Assembly (NCBI RefSeq): GCF_020985305.1
Contig: NZ_CP087588.1
Coordinates: forward strand, 1,848,501 to 1,912,500
Source of the DNA: Croceicoccus sp. Ery15
GTDB taxonomy: Bacteria > Pseudomonadota > Alphaproteobacteria > Sphingomonadales > Sphingomonadaceae
Direction of reading: 5' to 3'
Length of the DNA stretch: 64,000 bases
Of this stretch, positions 56,301 to 64,000 are shown in pieces. Numbering within the stretch: the first letter of the stretch is position 1; each line of letters opens with the position of its first letter. Made by a program: the position numbers and the translations under genes. Below the pieces are notes generated by a model. The model was not told the origin of the DNA, searched no databases, and saw only the letters and a program-made list of their open reading frames with translations.

Positions 56301-57543
56301 GCGACCCGTTCCAATTGCCATTGCCCGTCGCCACGACACGCGTGGCATGGGCATCGCCCGCGCCGATGCGCGCCGCCTCCACCGTATAGGCGATGGCCAG
56401 ATCCTCGCGGAAATTGCCGTCCAGACCCAGCCGTGCCTGCAAGCCATCGGCGCGTAGGTCGGGACCCGCCAGTGCCGGATCGGTCACCCGCGCCAGCACG
56501 CCAAACCGGGCAAGGCGGTTGGCGTTCAGGTCCACGCCGCCGCGCGCCAGCACCTCGACCCCTGCGCCTACCAGCACATAACGCCCGTCGATCACGCTAT
56601 CCTTGAAAGTGCCTTGGGCATTGATGCTGACCACTTCGCCCACGGCTTCGGCGGCTATGCCCGACAAATAGCCGTCGGACCGTATCTGGCCGAGCAGCCC
56701 GTAAATCTCGCCCTGCTTGGTCAGGGTCATCGCGGCCAGATTGCCATTCCCCTGCCGCACGCGGGCATAGCCTTTCCAAGCGGTCCACTTGCCCTTGCCG
56801 CCCATGGCGATCTGCAAGTCCTCGCTCGCCCCTGCCATGCCTGCCAGCAAGCCGCCAGCGGGCGCGTTATAATCGACCAGAAGATCGATCACATCGCCGC
56901 TCTGGTCCGCATCCAGGCGCGCCAGCAGCCGGTCCTCGCCGCCCAGATCGCCCAGCATTTCTATCCTGGCGCGCCCGTCGGTGATGTCCGCCGTGGCCCA
57001 GAAATCCACGGTGCGTTCCATACCCGCGATGGCCTTGTCGACGCGCAGATCCTCGATCGCCAGCCGGTCGATCCGTATGTCGAAATCGGGCAGGATCGGC
57101 GCGTCGGGATCGCCGGGGTTCAGTTCGGGCATGCGCATAAGATGCCCGCGCCGCGCGACCAGCCTGCGCACGTCGAGCCCGCGCGTGAACCAGTGCAACG
57201 GTCGCCAGTCCAGCTCTACCTCGGGCACCCGCAGGAATTCGCCCTTGGGGTCGGACAGCACGACATCGGTCAGTTCCGCCTCGCCCAATATCGAACCCTC
57301 GATCCGGCCGATCTTGACCCGCAGGCCCGATGCGGGGGCATAGCTGGCAAGGCTGTTGGCGATAAAGCGATGGCCGATAGGGCTGTCGATCAACACCGCG
57401 CCCAGCCCGATCACACCGAGCAGAGCGATAAGCCCCGCCAGCAACCGCGTGCGCCAGTAACGGCCCCAGTCGCGTCCCTGTTTCACGGACTGCGCCGGTG
57501 CGGGCGTGCCGTCAGGCGGCAGATCGCCGGTCTCGCCCGCCAT
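53341..57543 (-). CDS. tamB: Translocation and assembly module protein TamB
   Basis: The protein has 1400 residues. An N-terminal membrane helix (LLAGLIALLGVIGLGAVLI) is followed by a very long beta-helical region and the DUF490/TamB C-terminal domain: RIRGTLRGEGLRLQS, FGQADLVRGGYQFAGKRFDL, DPRLDVEAEADINDINATI, SFSSVPALPEEEVLSRLLFG. TamB spans the periplasm with TamA and takes part in outer membrane protein insertion and phospholipid transport. Its ATG shares one base with the tamA stop codon. Confidence 0.93.
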   Translation of the reverse strand: MAGETGDLPPDGTPAPAQSVKQGRDWGRYWRTRLLAGLIALLGVIGLGAVLIDSPIGHRFIANSLASYAPASGLRVKIGRIEGSILGEAELTDVVLSDPKGEFLRVPEVELDWRPLHWFTRGLDVRRLVARRGHLMRMPELNPGDPDAPILPDFDIRIDRLAIEDLRVDKAIAGMERTVDFWATADITDGRARIEMLGDLGGEDRLLARLDADQSGDVIDLLVDYNAPAGGLLAGMAGASEDLQIAMGGKGKWTAWKGYARVRQGNGNLAAMTLTKQGEIYGLLGQIRSDGYLSGIAAEAVGEVVSINAQGTFKDSVIDGRYVLVGAGVEVLARGGVDLNANRLARFGVLARVTDPALAGPDLRADGLQARLGLDGNFREDLAIAYTVEAARIGAGDAHATRVVATGNGNWNGSRLQLPLAATADSIATGSAMVDPRLRGAKLDATITYSGDRLVAPDIVFDSSGLGARLALDGDVAQGRYRLTGPVIANGVVLEGLGSANARAQIDAVLGGNAGWTLAAKVDGRMSRVTNATLENYVGAPVAFNADVSMAANAPILIRSARLDAPRLDLSLSGERAVDGTVRLAGEGRHADFGPFTVDGTMDGEGPHAELVFAEPLPAAGVKDVRIALAPDEDGFLIDAEGQSMLGPFTGNIGIVSAADEPVRIAVNRLTLSDTTMSGDLTVEEGGVAGNLVLTGGGVEGSVALAPQSEGQGIDADIILRDASFQGQPPITVRLAHIKANGVLGDATTLDAAINAQGIGRGDLFLGRFAAEGRLEDGEGTFNAMVAGRRGSRFFLRMAGEVSNDRVEVAARGRYAGRRISMPRALVVLRDESGWNLQRSQIDFAGGTIQAEGRFGEETAASVRVVDMPLDVANLFVDDLDIGGKASGVVDYRRTAGAAPTVRARLLFDDLTRSGLVLTSRPVDLAMVAELTADDFETRTIIREDATRHGRLQMRLSNLPADGTLIERLRAGTLFAQLRYGGPADALWRLAAVELFDVTGDVRIAGDIRGSFDQPRIRGTLRGEGLRLQSTLTGTDVTDIAILGTFDGSVLRLPRFSGVSGNGTVSGSGSVDLSRLFTDGVSMDLRLAAKNARLLNRDDMAAVVSGPIRVVATDNVGTVAGRLEMISGRWKLGNTTAVENLPSIPRREINLPADRQTRKASSAPWRYLIDVQANNRFTVTGMGLDSEWGVDVRLRGNTDAPVIFGQADLVRGGYQFAGKRFDLTRGRISFSGENPPDPRLDVEAEADINDINATILIQGTAYAPEISFSSVPALPEEEVLSRLLFGDSVANISAPEALQLGAALAAFQSGGGGMDPINELRSAIGVDRLRVIGADEALGRGTSVAVGEYIGRDFYVELVTDGKGYSATELEFRVTSWLSLLGTVSSLGYNAVSAEISKDY

Positions 57544-59831
57544 CAGAACGCCTGCCCCAAAGAGATATAGACCGCGATATTGCTGTCACCCGGCCGCGGG
57601 TTCAGCGGCGTTGCCAGATCGACGCGCAGCGGACCGAAATTGGTGTGATAGCGAACGCCGATCCCGGCACCATATTGCATGTCGGACAGGCCCGGCGTGC
57701 TGTCGTTTTCCACCGTGCCCGCATCGATAAAGGGCACCACCGAGATAGCGCCGCCAAGCAAGCCGGTGCGATAGCGCGCCTCCAGCGAAAACTCGCTGAG
57801 CGAAAGGCCGCCGGTCGGATCGCCCAGACTATCCTGCGGTCCGATCTCCTGATAGCCATAGCCGCGCACCGAACCGCCGCCGCCCGCGAACAGCCTGCGC
57901 GATGGAGCGATATTTTCGATATCGGTGCCGGTGATCGTGCCGAATTTCGCGCGCCCCGCGACGACCAGCTTTTCGTTGACCGGCTGGTAATAGCGACCCT
58001 CCAGCCAGCTTCGCAGATAGGTCGACCGCGAACCGCCCGTGTGCGAGATTTCGGGCGATGCGAACAGCGATATGCGCCAGCCCCGTGTCGGATCGAGCAG
58101 ATCGTCGCTCTTGTCGTAAATCACCTCGCCCGGAAGCGCGGCCACGAAATAGGTTTCGCGCGGGCCGATAGCCTTGCCGCCCAGCGTGCCTTCGCGCTCT
58201 TGCGTGGCGACCAGTTCGAGGCCGACCGACCACGACAGCACCTTTTGGTACAGCAGCGTCGACACGCGTTCGAACTTGGCCACGCCCGAAATCGTGCGCG
58301 CCTCGTAAGCGTCGCGGTCGATGGTGTTGGCGAATACGTCCAGCGTCAGCACGCGGTCGCGCCCGTGCCAGTTGTTGCGGCGGAAAGTCGCGCCGACCAG
58401 CTGTTCCTGCGTGCCCGCGATCGCATGCAATTGCAGCATGCCTTCGGGCGGGAAGAGGTTGCGATGCTCCCAGTTCACCTCGGTCCGAATGCCGCGGCCC
58501 GTGTCATAGCCGATGGCCCCTGCAATGGTGCGCAGGGGCGCCTGCTCGAATGCAACATCGACATCGACGACGCCCGGTTCGCCATCGGCAGGCGCGACCA
58601 CTTCGCGCGGTTTGACGGCCAGAGACGAAACGAGGCCGGTGCCCAGCATCGCCTTGCGCAAATCCTCGACCTCGCTCGCCTTGTAGATATCGCCCGTGTC
58701 GAATTGCGAGATTTCAAGAAGGTGCCTGTCCGACAGGAATGCCGGATCGCTGCTGTGCACTTGCCCGAAACGATATTTGCCGCCCGTGGTAACGGGCTGG
58801 GTCAGATCGCCCTCGTCGCGGGCATGGTCGATCAGCAGATCGGGCTTGCCCATTTCGACAAAGGGATAGCCGGTCTCGCCCAGAGCGACTTCGAGATCGA
58901 TCCCTTCATAGACGATCCGGTCTTCCTGAATGAAATCGCCCGATGCGATCTCGAACGCGGCGCGTATCTCGGCATAGTCGTCGCCCGCCGCTTCCAGACC
59001 CGGCAGCTCGACCGCGCCATATGTGTAACGCTCACCCGGATCGATGGTGAAGATAAAGCGCGCATCGTCGGCAACCACCGTGCCGCCCTCGCCCGAACCC
59101 TCGCCTTCTGCCGGTGTTTCGACGCGCTGCCGCACATCGGCATCGTAAAAGCCATAAGCCGCCAGCATGTCGGACAGCAGCGCGGTATCTTCCTCGGCCC
59201 GATTGGCAAGTTGCGCGAAATTATCGTCCCCGTCGCGCAGGTTTTCGATATCCGAAAGTCCTTCGAAGCGGGTTTTGAAATCGTCGAACTGGCCGAATTC
59301 GGCAAAGGACGCCGGATGGCTGAGGGTAATGCGCTTGGACAGGCGCGTCTCGATCGCCTCTTCCTCTTCGCTCTCGTCCTCCCCGCCGCGCTGCGCCATG
59401 CCGGGTAGCGCCAGATCGGCGGCAGGTCGTCCATTCTCGCGGCTGAGGAGTTGCGCAAGATCGGGATCGATCGCGATGTCTTCCAGATCGACCCTGAAAT
59501 CATCGTCCTCGGGCCAGGCGAGCGAGAAGCCGTCCTCTTCCATGGGCGAATCGATGTCGTCCTCGGCCGGCACCGGCGTCGCGGCGGCGTCGGTCTCCAT
59601 CGCCCAGCTTTCGGCATCGTCCAGCGCGCTGTCGGGGATTAGCGCCTCAAGCTCGGCATCGGCATCGCGGCTTTGCGCGTGCGCAGGTCCGGCCATGCCC
59701 AACAGCATGCCACCGGCCAGAACCATGGCCAGCGCATGACACGCCGTTTGCGATAGGGGGATCAGGCGGGTTTCAGCCTTCGAGGATGCGGTACTGATCT
59801 TGGGCGCAGGGGATATTGTCCTTGCTGCCAC
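57543..59831 (-). CDS. tamA: Outer membrane protein TamA (Omp85 family)
   Basis: The protein has about 762 residues. A signal ending GPAHAQ is followed by a long acidic segment rich in Asp/Glu (to about residue 180). POTRA domains come next ([39 protein letters not shown]). The Omp85 barrel has the [16 protein letters not shown] motif with the conserved RGY and ends in [11 protein letters not shown], a C-terminal Phe typical of OMPs. GTG 59831 gives a charged signal n-region but overlaps bpt by 59 bases; ATG 59726 is the alternative. Confidence 0.9.
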   Translation of the reverse strand: MAARTISPAPKISTASSKAETRLIPLSQTACHALAMVLAGGMLLGMAGPAHAQSRDADAELEALIPDSALDDAESWAMETDAAATPVPAEDDIDSPMEEDGFSLAWPEDDDFRVDLEDIAIDPDLAQLLSRENGRPAADLALPGMAQRGGEDESEEEEAIETRLSKRITLSHPASFAEFGQFDDFKTRFEGLSDIENLRDGDDNFAQLANRAEEDTALLSDMLAAYGFYDADVRQRVETPAEGEGSGEGGTVVADDARFIFTIDPGERYTYGAVELPGLEAAGDDYAEIRAAFEIASGDFIQEDRIVYEGIDLEVALGETGYPFVEMGKPDLLIDHARDEGDLTQPVTTGGKYRFGQVHSSDPAFLSDRHLLEISQFDTGDIYKASEVEDLRKAMLGTGLVSSLAVKPREVVAPADGEPGVVDVDVAFEQAPLRTIAGAIGYDTGRGIRTEVNWEHRNLFPPEGMLQLHAIAGTQEQLVGATFRRNNWHGRDRVLTLDVFANTIDRDAYEARTISGVAKFERVSTLLYQKVLSWSVGLELVATQEREGTLGGKAIGPRETYFVAALPGEVIYDKSDDLLDPTRGWRISLFASPEISHTGGSRSTYLRSWLEGRYYQPVNEKLVVAGRAKFGTITGTDIENIAPSRRLFAGGGGSVRGYGYQEIGPQDSLGDPTGGLSLSEFSLEARYRTGLLGGAISVVPFIDAGTVENDSTPGLSDMQYGAGIGVRYHTNFGPLRVDLATPLNPRPGDSNIAVYISLGQAF

Positions 59832-60633
59832 CCACGCGCGCGTCTTCGCCTTCGGTGCGCGGCTGCGACACCGTTGCGGCAATAAGCGCATCCTGCCTGC
59901 CCGCATCAAAACGTTCCCAGCCTTCGCGACCCAGCCGCTCCAGTGGCCGGTAACGGATCTTGTACTGCATGCGCGAAGACCCCTCGATCCAATAGCCCAG
60001 ATAAACATAGGGCAGACCGGCCTTCGCAGCGCGGTCAATGTGGTCGAGTATGATGTAATTGCCAAGTCCGGATCGGTCGGGATGATGCGGGTCATAGAAC
60101 GAATAGATCATTGAAAGACCGTCGTTCTGCCGGTCGGTCAGGCACGCGCCCACCAGACGCCCCGGGCGTCCGTCCACATCCGGTTCGCGATATTCGACGA
60201 CATAAGAGGTGACCGGCGTCTGCTCGATCATGTCTGCGTAATCCATCGAATCCATCGCGGACATGCCGCCACCGGGATGGCGTGCCTTCAGATAGTGTTG
60301 CAGCAGATCATATTGCTCCACCGTCGACCACGGGCGGCAGGCGGTGGCGACCAGATCGGCATTCTTCTGCATGGTGCGGGTCTGCGTGCGCGACGGCACG
60401 AATTCCTCTGCCACCACGCGCACCGAAACGCAGGCGTTACATCCCGCGCAACTGGGCCGATAGGCAACGGTCTGGCTGCGGCGGAACCCGATGCGGCCAA
60501 GCGCATCGTTGAGGGCGTCGGAATCGGGTCCGGCAAGTTCCGTGAATACCTTCCGCTCCTGACGACCCGGCAAATATGGGCACGGAGCCGGGGCAGTCAC
60601 ATAGAAGCGGGGGAACCTCACGGGTGCGGACAC
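59773..60633 (-). CDS. bpt: Aspartate/glutamate leucyltransferase Bpt
   Basis: The protein has 286 residues. [21 protein letters not shown] carries the N-terminal Cys region; [15 protein letters not shown] has the second Cys group; YFDP-like [19 protein letters not shown] and [15 protein letters not shown] are diagnostic. It attaches Leu to N-terminal Asp or Glu of proteins, marking them for ClpS/ClpAP degradation. The gene precedes tamA on the same strand. Confidence 0.95.
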   Translation of the reverse strand: MSAPVRFPRFYVTAPAPCPYLPGRQERKVFTELAGPDSDALNDALGRIGFRRSQTVAYRPSCAGCNACVSVRVVAEEFVPSRTQTRTMQKNADLVATACRPWSTVEQYDLLQHYLKARHPGGGMSAMDSMDYADMIEQTPVTSYVVEYREPDVDGRPGRLVGACLTDRQNDGLSMIYSFYDPHHPDRSGLGNYIILDHIDRAAKAGLPYVYLGYWIEGSSRMQYKIRYRPLERLGREGWERFDAGRQDALIAATVSQPRTEGEDARVGGSKDNIPCAQDQYRILEG

Positions 60634-60876
60634 GAACTTGGGCCTGTACCTCTCAACCGTCGATCCGGTGGTCGACCGATGTTCCGGACTGCCCGGCCGG
60701 TGAAAGCCATGATGGGCACCGCGCGGCAGGCGGCGACCAGGAAAAGCCAGCCATGCCGCGCGTAGGACCTATATGCCCGCGATCGTTCAAATATTAAAGG
60801 CCGTTAACTACGATTCGAGCAAAAATGGCCATTTTGTTCGTTTTTAGCGCTACCGCTGCCCCTTTGGGGTGGCATT

Positions 60877-62133
60877 TCAGGCCAGTTCGACCGTGCTGAC
60901 CTGATAGCCTTTGGACCGCAGATCCGCAATCAGACCGTCAATCTGCGCCCCGTCGCGCGCTTCGCATTCGATATCGGTGATCAGCCCCTTGGCAGGCAAT
61001 GTGGTAAAGATGCGCTGGTGATAGATCTCGATAATGTTCACATTATGCGCATCGAACGCATGCATGACGCGGAACAAGGCGCCTGGCCGGTCCTGCAATG
61101 TGATGCGCAGACGCGCCAGACGGCCCGACCGCGCCAGATCGCGCAGCAGCACATTGGCCAGCAGCCGCGTATCGATATTGCCGCCGCACAGCACCAGGCC
61201 GATTTTCTTGCCCGCGAATTTCTCGCGATTCGTCAGCACCGCGGCCAACCCCGCCGCGCCCGCGCCTTCGACCACGGTCTTTTCGATCTGCAACAATAGA
61301 GAGACGGCGTTTTCCAGCGCGCCTTCGTCGACCAGCAATATATCGTCGACCAGCTTCGCCACGACCTTCGCGGTCAGTTCGCCCGGTGCCTTGACCGCGA
61401 TCCCCTCGGCCAGAGTATCGCCGCCGCACTGGTGCTCCTCGCCCCTGATCCGCGCGAACATCGAAGGGTAAAGCGCCGATTGCACGCCCACGATCTCGAT
61501 ATCGGGGTTCATGTCGCGCGCGATGGTCGCGATGCCCGAAATCAGGCCGCCGCCGCCGATCGGCACAACCAGCGTGTCGAGGTCGGGCTGATCCTCCAGC
61601 ATCTCGAGCCCGACCGTACCTTGCCCCGCCGCGACGAAAGGATCGTCGAACGGATGCACGAAGGTCAGCCCCAGCTCTTTCTCAAGCTTGCGGGCGTGAG
61701 CCGATGCATCGTCGAAAGTCTCGCCTTCCAGCACGACTTTGCCACCGACGCTTTCGGTCTGCATGATCTTTACCGTCGGCGTGGTGCGCGGCATCACAAT
61801 GGTGACGGGCACGCCAAGGCGGGTGCCGTGATAGGACAGACCCTGCGAATGGTTCCCCGCGCTGGCCGCGATCACCCCGCGTTCGCGCTGCTCCTGCGTC
61901 AGTTGCAACAGCGCGTTCAGCGCGCCGCGTTCCTTATAGGCAGCGGTGAATTGCTGGTTTTCGAACTTCAGCCAGATTTCCGCGCCCGAAATCTGCGACA
62001 GGGTCAGCGATTTCAGCATGGGCGTGCGCACGACCTGTCCGGCAATGCGGCGGGCGGCGGCCCGGACATCGTCGGCATTGAACGGCAGTGCGGCTTGCGC
62101 CGTGTTGGCGGTATCGGTCTGAAGATCGGACAT
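60877..62133 (-). CDS. ilvA: Threonine ammonia-lyase with C-terminal ACT domain
   Basis: The protein has 418 residues. Fold type II PLP enzyme; PLP lysine in FTAAYKERGALNAL (near residue 68), SAGNHSQGLSYHG, and the glycine loop VVPIGGGGLISGIA. A single ACT domain at the C-terminus (RPGALFRVMHAFDAHNVNIIEIYHQ in parts) is like the catabolic/biosynthetic short form. It deaminates threonine to 2-oxobutyrate, the first step to isoleucine. The 243-base gap to bpt holds no gene that I see. Confidence 0.92.
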   Translation of the reverse strand: MSDLQTDTANTAQAALPFNADDVRAAARRIAGQVVRTPMLKSLTLSQISGAEIWLKFENQQFTAAYKERGALNALLQLTQEQRERGVIAASAGNHSQGLSYHGTRLGVPVTIVMPRTTPTVKIMQTESVGGKVVLEGETFDDASAHARKLEKELGLTFVHPFDDPFVAAGQGTVGLEMLEDQPDLDTLVVPIGGGGLISGIATIARDMNPDIEIVGVQSALYPSMFARIRGEEHQCGGDTLAEGIAVKAPGELTAKVVAKLVDDILLVDEGALENAVSLLLQIEKTVVEGAGAAGLAAVLTNREKFAGKKIGLVLCGGNIDTRLLANVLLRDLARSGRLARLRITLQDRPGALFRVMHAFDAHNVNIIEIYHQRIFTTLPAKGLITDIECEARDGAQIDGLIADLRSKGYQVSTVELA

Positions 62134-62192
62134 AGGGCAAAGCCCCTATCGGATATGGCGCGACTTGCAAATGCGGTTTAGACCCCGTCGCC

Positions 62193-63869
62193 ATGACTGC
62201 ACCCGCTATGTCCGCGAAACGCCTGTTCGCAACCGTCACCGCCCTTATTACCGCCACCCTGCCCGCCGCCGCGCTGGCCGATACTCTGATCGAGAATGTG
62301 GACGGCATCCGTGTCGAGCGTGACGGCACGGTCGAACGCTTTACCGCCATGCTGATCGACGACGACGGCAGGGTCGCGAAGCTTTATCAACGGCGCGACA
62401 AGCTGCCCAAGGAAGTCGATTACAAGCTCGACGGCGACGGGCGGGTCCTGATTCCGTCTTTTATCGATTCGCACCTGCACCTGACCGATACGGGGCTGGC
62501 GGCGATGATTCTCGACCTGTCAGACACCGCATCTTTGGCCGAGGCGCAGGAGAAAATCGCAGATTATGCCGCCCGCTATCCCAATCGCGGCTGGATCATC
62601 GGGCGCGGCTGGAATCAGGAGAAATGGGGACTTGGCCGCTTTCCCACGGCCAGCGATCTGGACGCGGCCGTCAGCGACCGGCCCGTCTGGCTGATGCGCG
62701 CCGACGGCCATGCGGGCTGGGCGAACAGCGCGGCCATGGCAGCGGCAGGGGTCACCGCAAAGACTGTCGATCCCGAAGGCGGGCGGATCATCCGCGATGC
62801 CGCCAAGGCACCATCGGGCGTGTTCGTCGATAATGCAATGGGCGCGATCGCCGCACTCGTCCCCGAACCGCGCCCCGAAGAGCGCGACATTGCGCTGGAC
62901 AAGGCACAGCAATTGCTGCTCGCCCACGGGATTACCGCTGTGGCGGACATGGGAACCACGATCGACGACTGGCAGGCCTTGCGCCGGTCGGGCGATGCGG
63001 GGCGGCTGCGCATCCGCGTGATGGGCTATGCCGGCGGGATTGAGCAGATGGTGACGATCGCGGGCGCCGAACCGACGCCGTGGCTCTATGGCGACCGGCT
63101 CTTTCTGGGCGGGGTGAAGCTTTACCTCGACGGCGCATTGGGATCGCGCGGCGCATGGCTGCTGGCCGATTATGCCGATGCGCCGGGCGAACGCGGGCTG
63201 CCGCTGAAAAACGGCACCCAATTGCGCAATATGATGAGCCGCGCTGCCATGGCCGGTTTCCAGCCCGCCGTGCATGCCATCGGCGATGCGGCGAATCGCG
63301 AAGTGCTCGATTCGATCCTCGAACTCAACGAAACCTATACCGGCGACCGGCGCTGGCGGGTCGAACATGCGCAGATCGTCGATCCGATTGACCTGCCCCG
63401 ATTCGCGCAGCTGGGCGCAGTGGCATCGGTACAGCCGGTGCACCAGACATCGGACCGCCAGATGGCGGAGGCGCGGCTGGGGCCAGACAGGCTGCAAGGT
63501 GCCTATGCGTGGCGAACGCTGATCGACAGCGGCGGCGCCGTGGCATTCGGCTCCGATTCGCCGGTCGAGCCGGTTGATGTCTGGGCCGGAATCGCCGCTG
63601 CGGTTACGCGGCAGGACGCAGATAGCCAACCGTTCGGCGGATGGATGCCGCAGGAACGGATCAGCCGCGAACAGGCATTGGCGGGTTTCACATCGGGCGC
63701 GGCATGGGCTGGCAAGGCCGACGGCCGCTTCGGTTCTCTGGCCCCCGGCGAATGGGCCGATTTCCTGTTTATCAGCGCCGATCCGCTGCTGGCGGCAGAG
63801 GGTGAATTACGCACCATCGCGGTCGAGGAAACATGGATCGCCGGCCGCCGGGCCTATCGCCGGGACTGA
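62193..63869 (+). CDS. Exported amidohydrolase family protein (YtcJ-like)
   Basis: The protein has 558 residues. A Sec signal (LFATVTALITATLPAAALA) is followed by an amidohydrolase_3 domain: IPSFIDSHLHLTDTGLA with the HxH metal ligands, GWIIGRGWNQEKWG, HAIGDAANREVLDSI, WRVEHAQIVDP and FGSDSPVEPVDVWAGI with the catalytic Asp. YtcJ-like enzymes hydrolyse amide or related bonds; substrates are usually unknown. It starts 59 bases from the divergent ilvA. Confidence 0.88.
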   Translation: MTAPAMSAKRLFATVTALITATLPAAALADTLIENVDGIRVERDGTVERFTAMLIDDDGRVAKLYQRRDKLPKEVDYKLDGDGRVLIPSFIDSHLHLTDTGLAAMILDLSDTASLAEAQEKIADYAARYPNRGWIIGRGWNQEKWGLGRFPTASDLDAAVSDRPVWLMRADGHAGWANSAAMAAAGVTAKTVDPEGGRIIRDAAKAPSGVFVDNAMGAIAALVPEPRPEERDIALDKAQQLLLAHGITAVADMGTTIDDWQALRRSGDAGRLRIRVMGYAGGIEQMVTIAGAEPTPWLYGDRLFLGGVKLYLDGALGSRGAWLLADYADAPGERGLPLKNGTQLRNMMSRAAMAGFQPAVHAIGDAANREVLDSILELNETYTGDRRWRVEHAQIVDPIDLPRFAQLGAVASVQPVHQTSDRQMAEARLGPDRLQGAYAWRTLIDSGGAVAFGSDSPVEPVDVWAGIAAAVTRQDADSQPFGGWMPQERISREQALAGFTSGAAWAGKADGRFGSLAPGEWADFLFISADPLLAAEGELRTIAVEETWIAGRRAYRRD

Positions 63870-63965
63870 CGGAAACACTATCAAAGGTTGTTGCGCAAAT
63901 GCGGCAATCGTGTGCTGCAGAGCAAAAAAATGATGCTTCACATGCGTTTGAACCGATTAATGGCG

Positions 63966-63993
63966 TTGACACAGAGGGCTTTAAACGTATTTT
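63966..63993 (+). promoter_or_regulatory. Candidate sigma70-type promoter at the window end
   Basis: TTGACA (63966-63971), a 16-base spacer and TATTTT (63988-63993) fit a housekeeping promoter directed at a gene beyond the window. The TTGACA box is perfect. The surrounding AT-rich gap has no gene. Confidence 0.45.
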
Positions 63994-64000
63994 CGGGCTC

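Noticed and set aside
60793..60807. TTAA-N6-TTAAC, resembling a CtrA site
   Set aside because: The CtrA consensus has a 7-base spacer; one off-spacing match in an AT-rich gap is weak.

Overview
The window is GC-rich, densely coding alphaproteobacterial chromosome. Gene families and gene order point to the order Sphingomonadales, probably the Erythrobacteraceae: tsaB-rimI-mucR-fur-plsC-miaB, DUF1489, DciA next to MutY and DsbA-like proteins, Bpt next to TamA/TamB, and a MucR zinc finger of the CxxD type. I placed it from recognised proteins and synteny, not by a database search. I see no insertion sequence, prophage, CRISPR array, rRNA or tRNA.

Positions 1-9.2 kb (+ strand) carry housekeeping genes: the end of a NifU-like Fe-S protein, tsaB, rimI, mucR, fur, a lysophospholipid acyltransferase, miaB, two small lipoproteins, phoH, ybeY and a CorC-like CBS protein. 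From 9.2 to 23 kb come a LysR regulator, a cyclophilin with a clear terminator, mgtE, DUF1489, nudC, mutY, dciA, two DsbA-like oxidoreductases, smc and two YdbS/YdbT-type PH-domain membrane proteins.

Positions 39.3-23.1 kb (- strand) hold the division and cell-wall (dcw) cluster, read right to left: mraZ, rsmH, ftsL-like, ftsI, murE, a MurF-like gene, mraY, murD, ftsW, murG, murC, murB, ftsQ, ftsA. Nearly all junctions overlap by 1-4 bases. The cluster is unusual in three ways. The gene in the murF slot has an intact reading frame but has lost the ATP-binding P-loop, the other central-domain motifs and the C-terminal ligase domain. There is no ddl between murB and ftsQ. There is no ftsZ after ftsA, where the convergent smc/PH-domain block begins at once. 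FtsI, MurC, MurD and MurE keep their catalytic motifs, so the cell probably still makes pentapeptide precursors with enzymes encoded elsewhere. GGGA repeats at exact 10-base spacing upstream of mraZ look like MraZ operators.

Positions 39.6-64 kb hold two unknown envelope proteins, a cysteine synthase, ccmA/ccmB, a pterin dehydratase, an AlkA-like glycosylase, a [2Fe-2S] ferredoxin, map, an M17 aminopeptidase, an SH3-only relative of NlpC/P60 proteins, argC, the nitrogen pair glnB-glnA with a strong terminator, a Gly/Asn-rich secreted protein, a fasciclin lipoprotein, tamB-tamA-bpt, ilvA and an exported amidohydrolase.

The main candidate for something undescribed is the degenerate MurF homologue kept inside a dcw operon that also lacks ddl and ftsZ.
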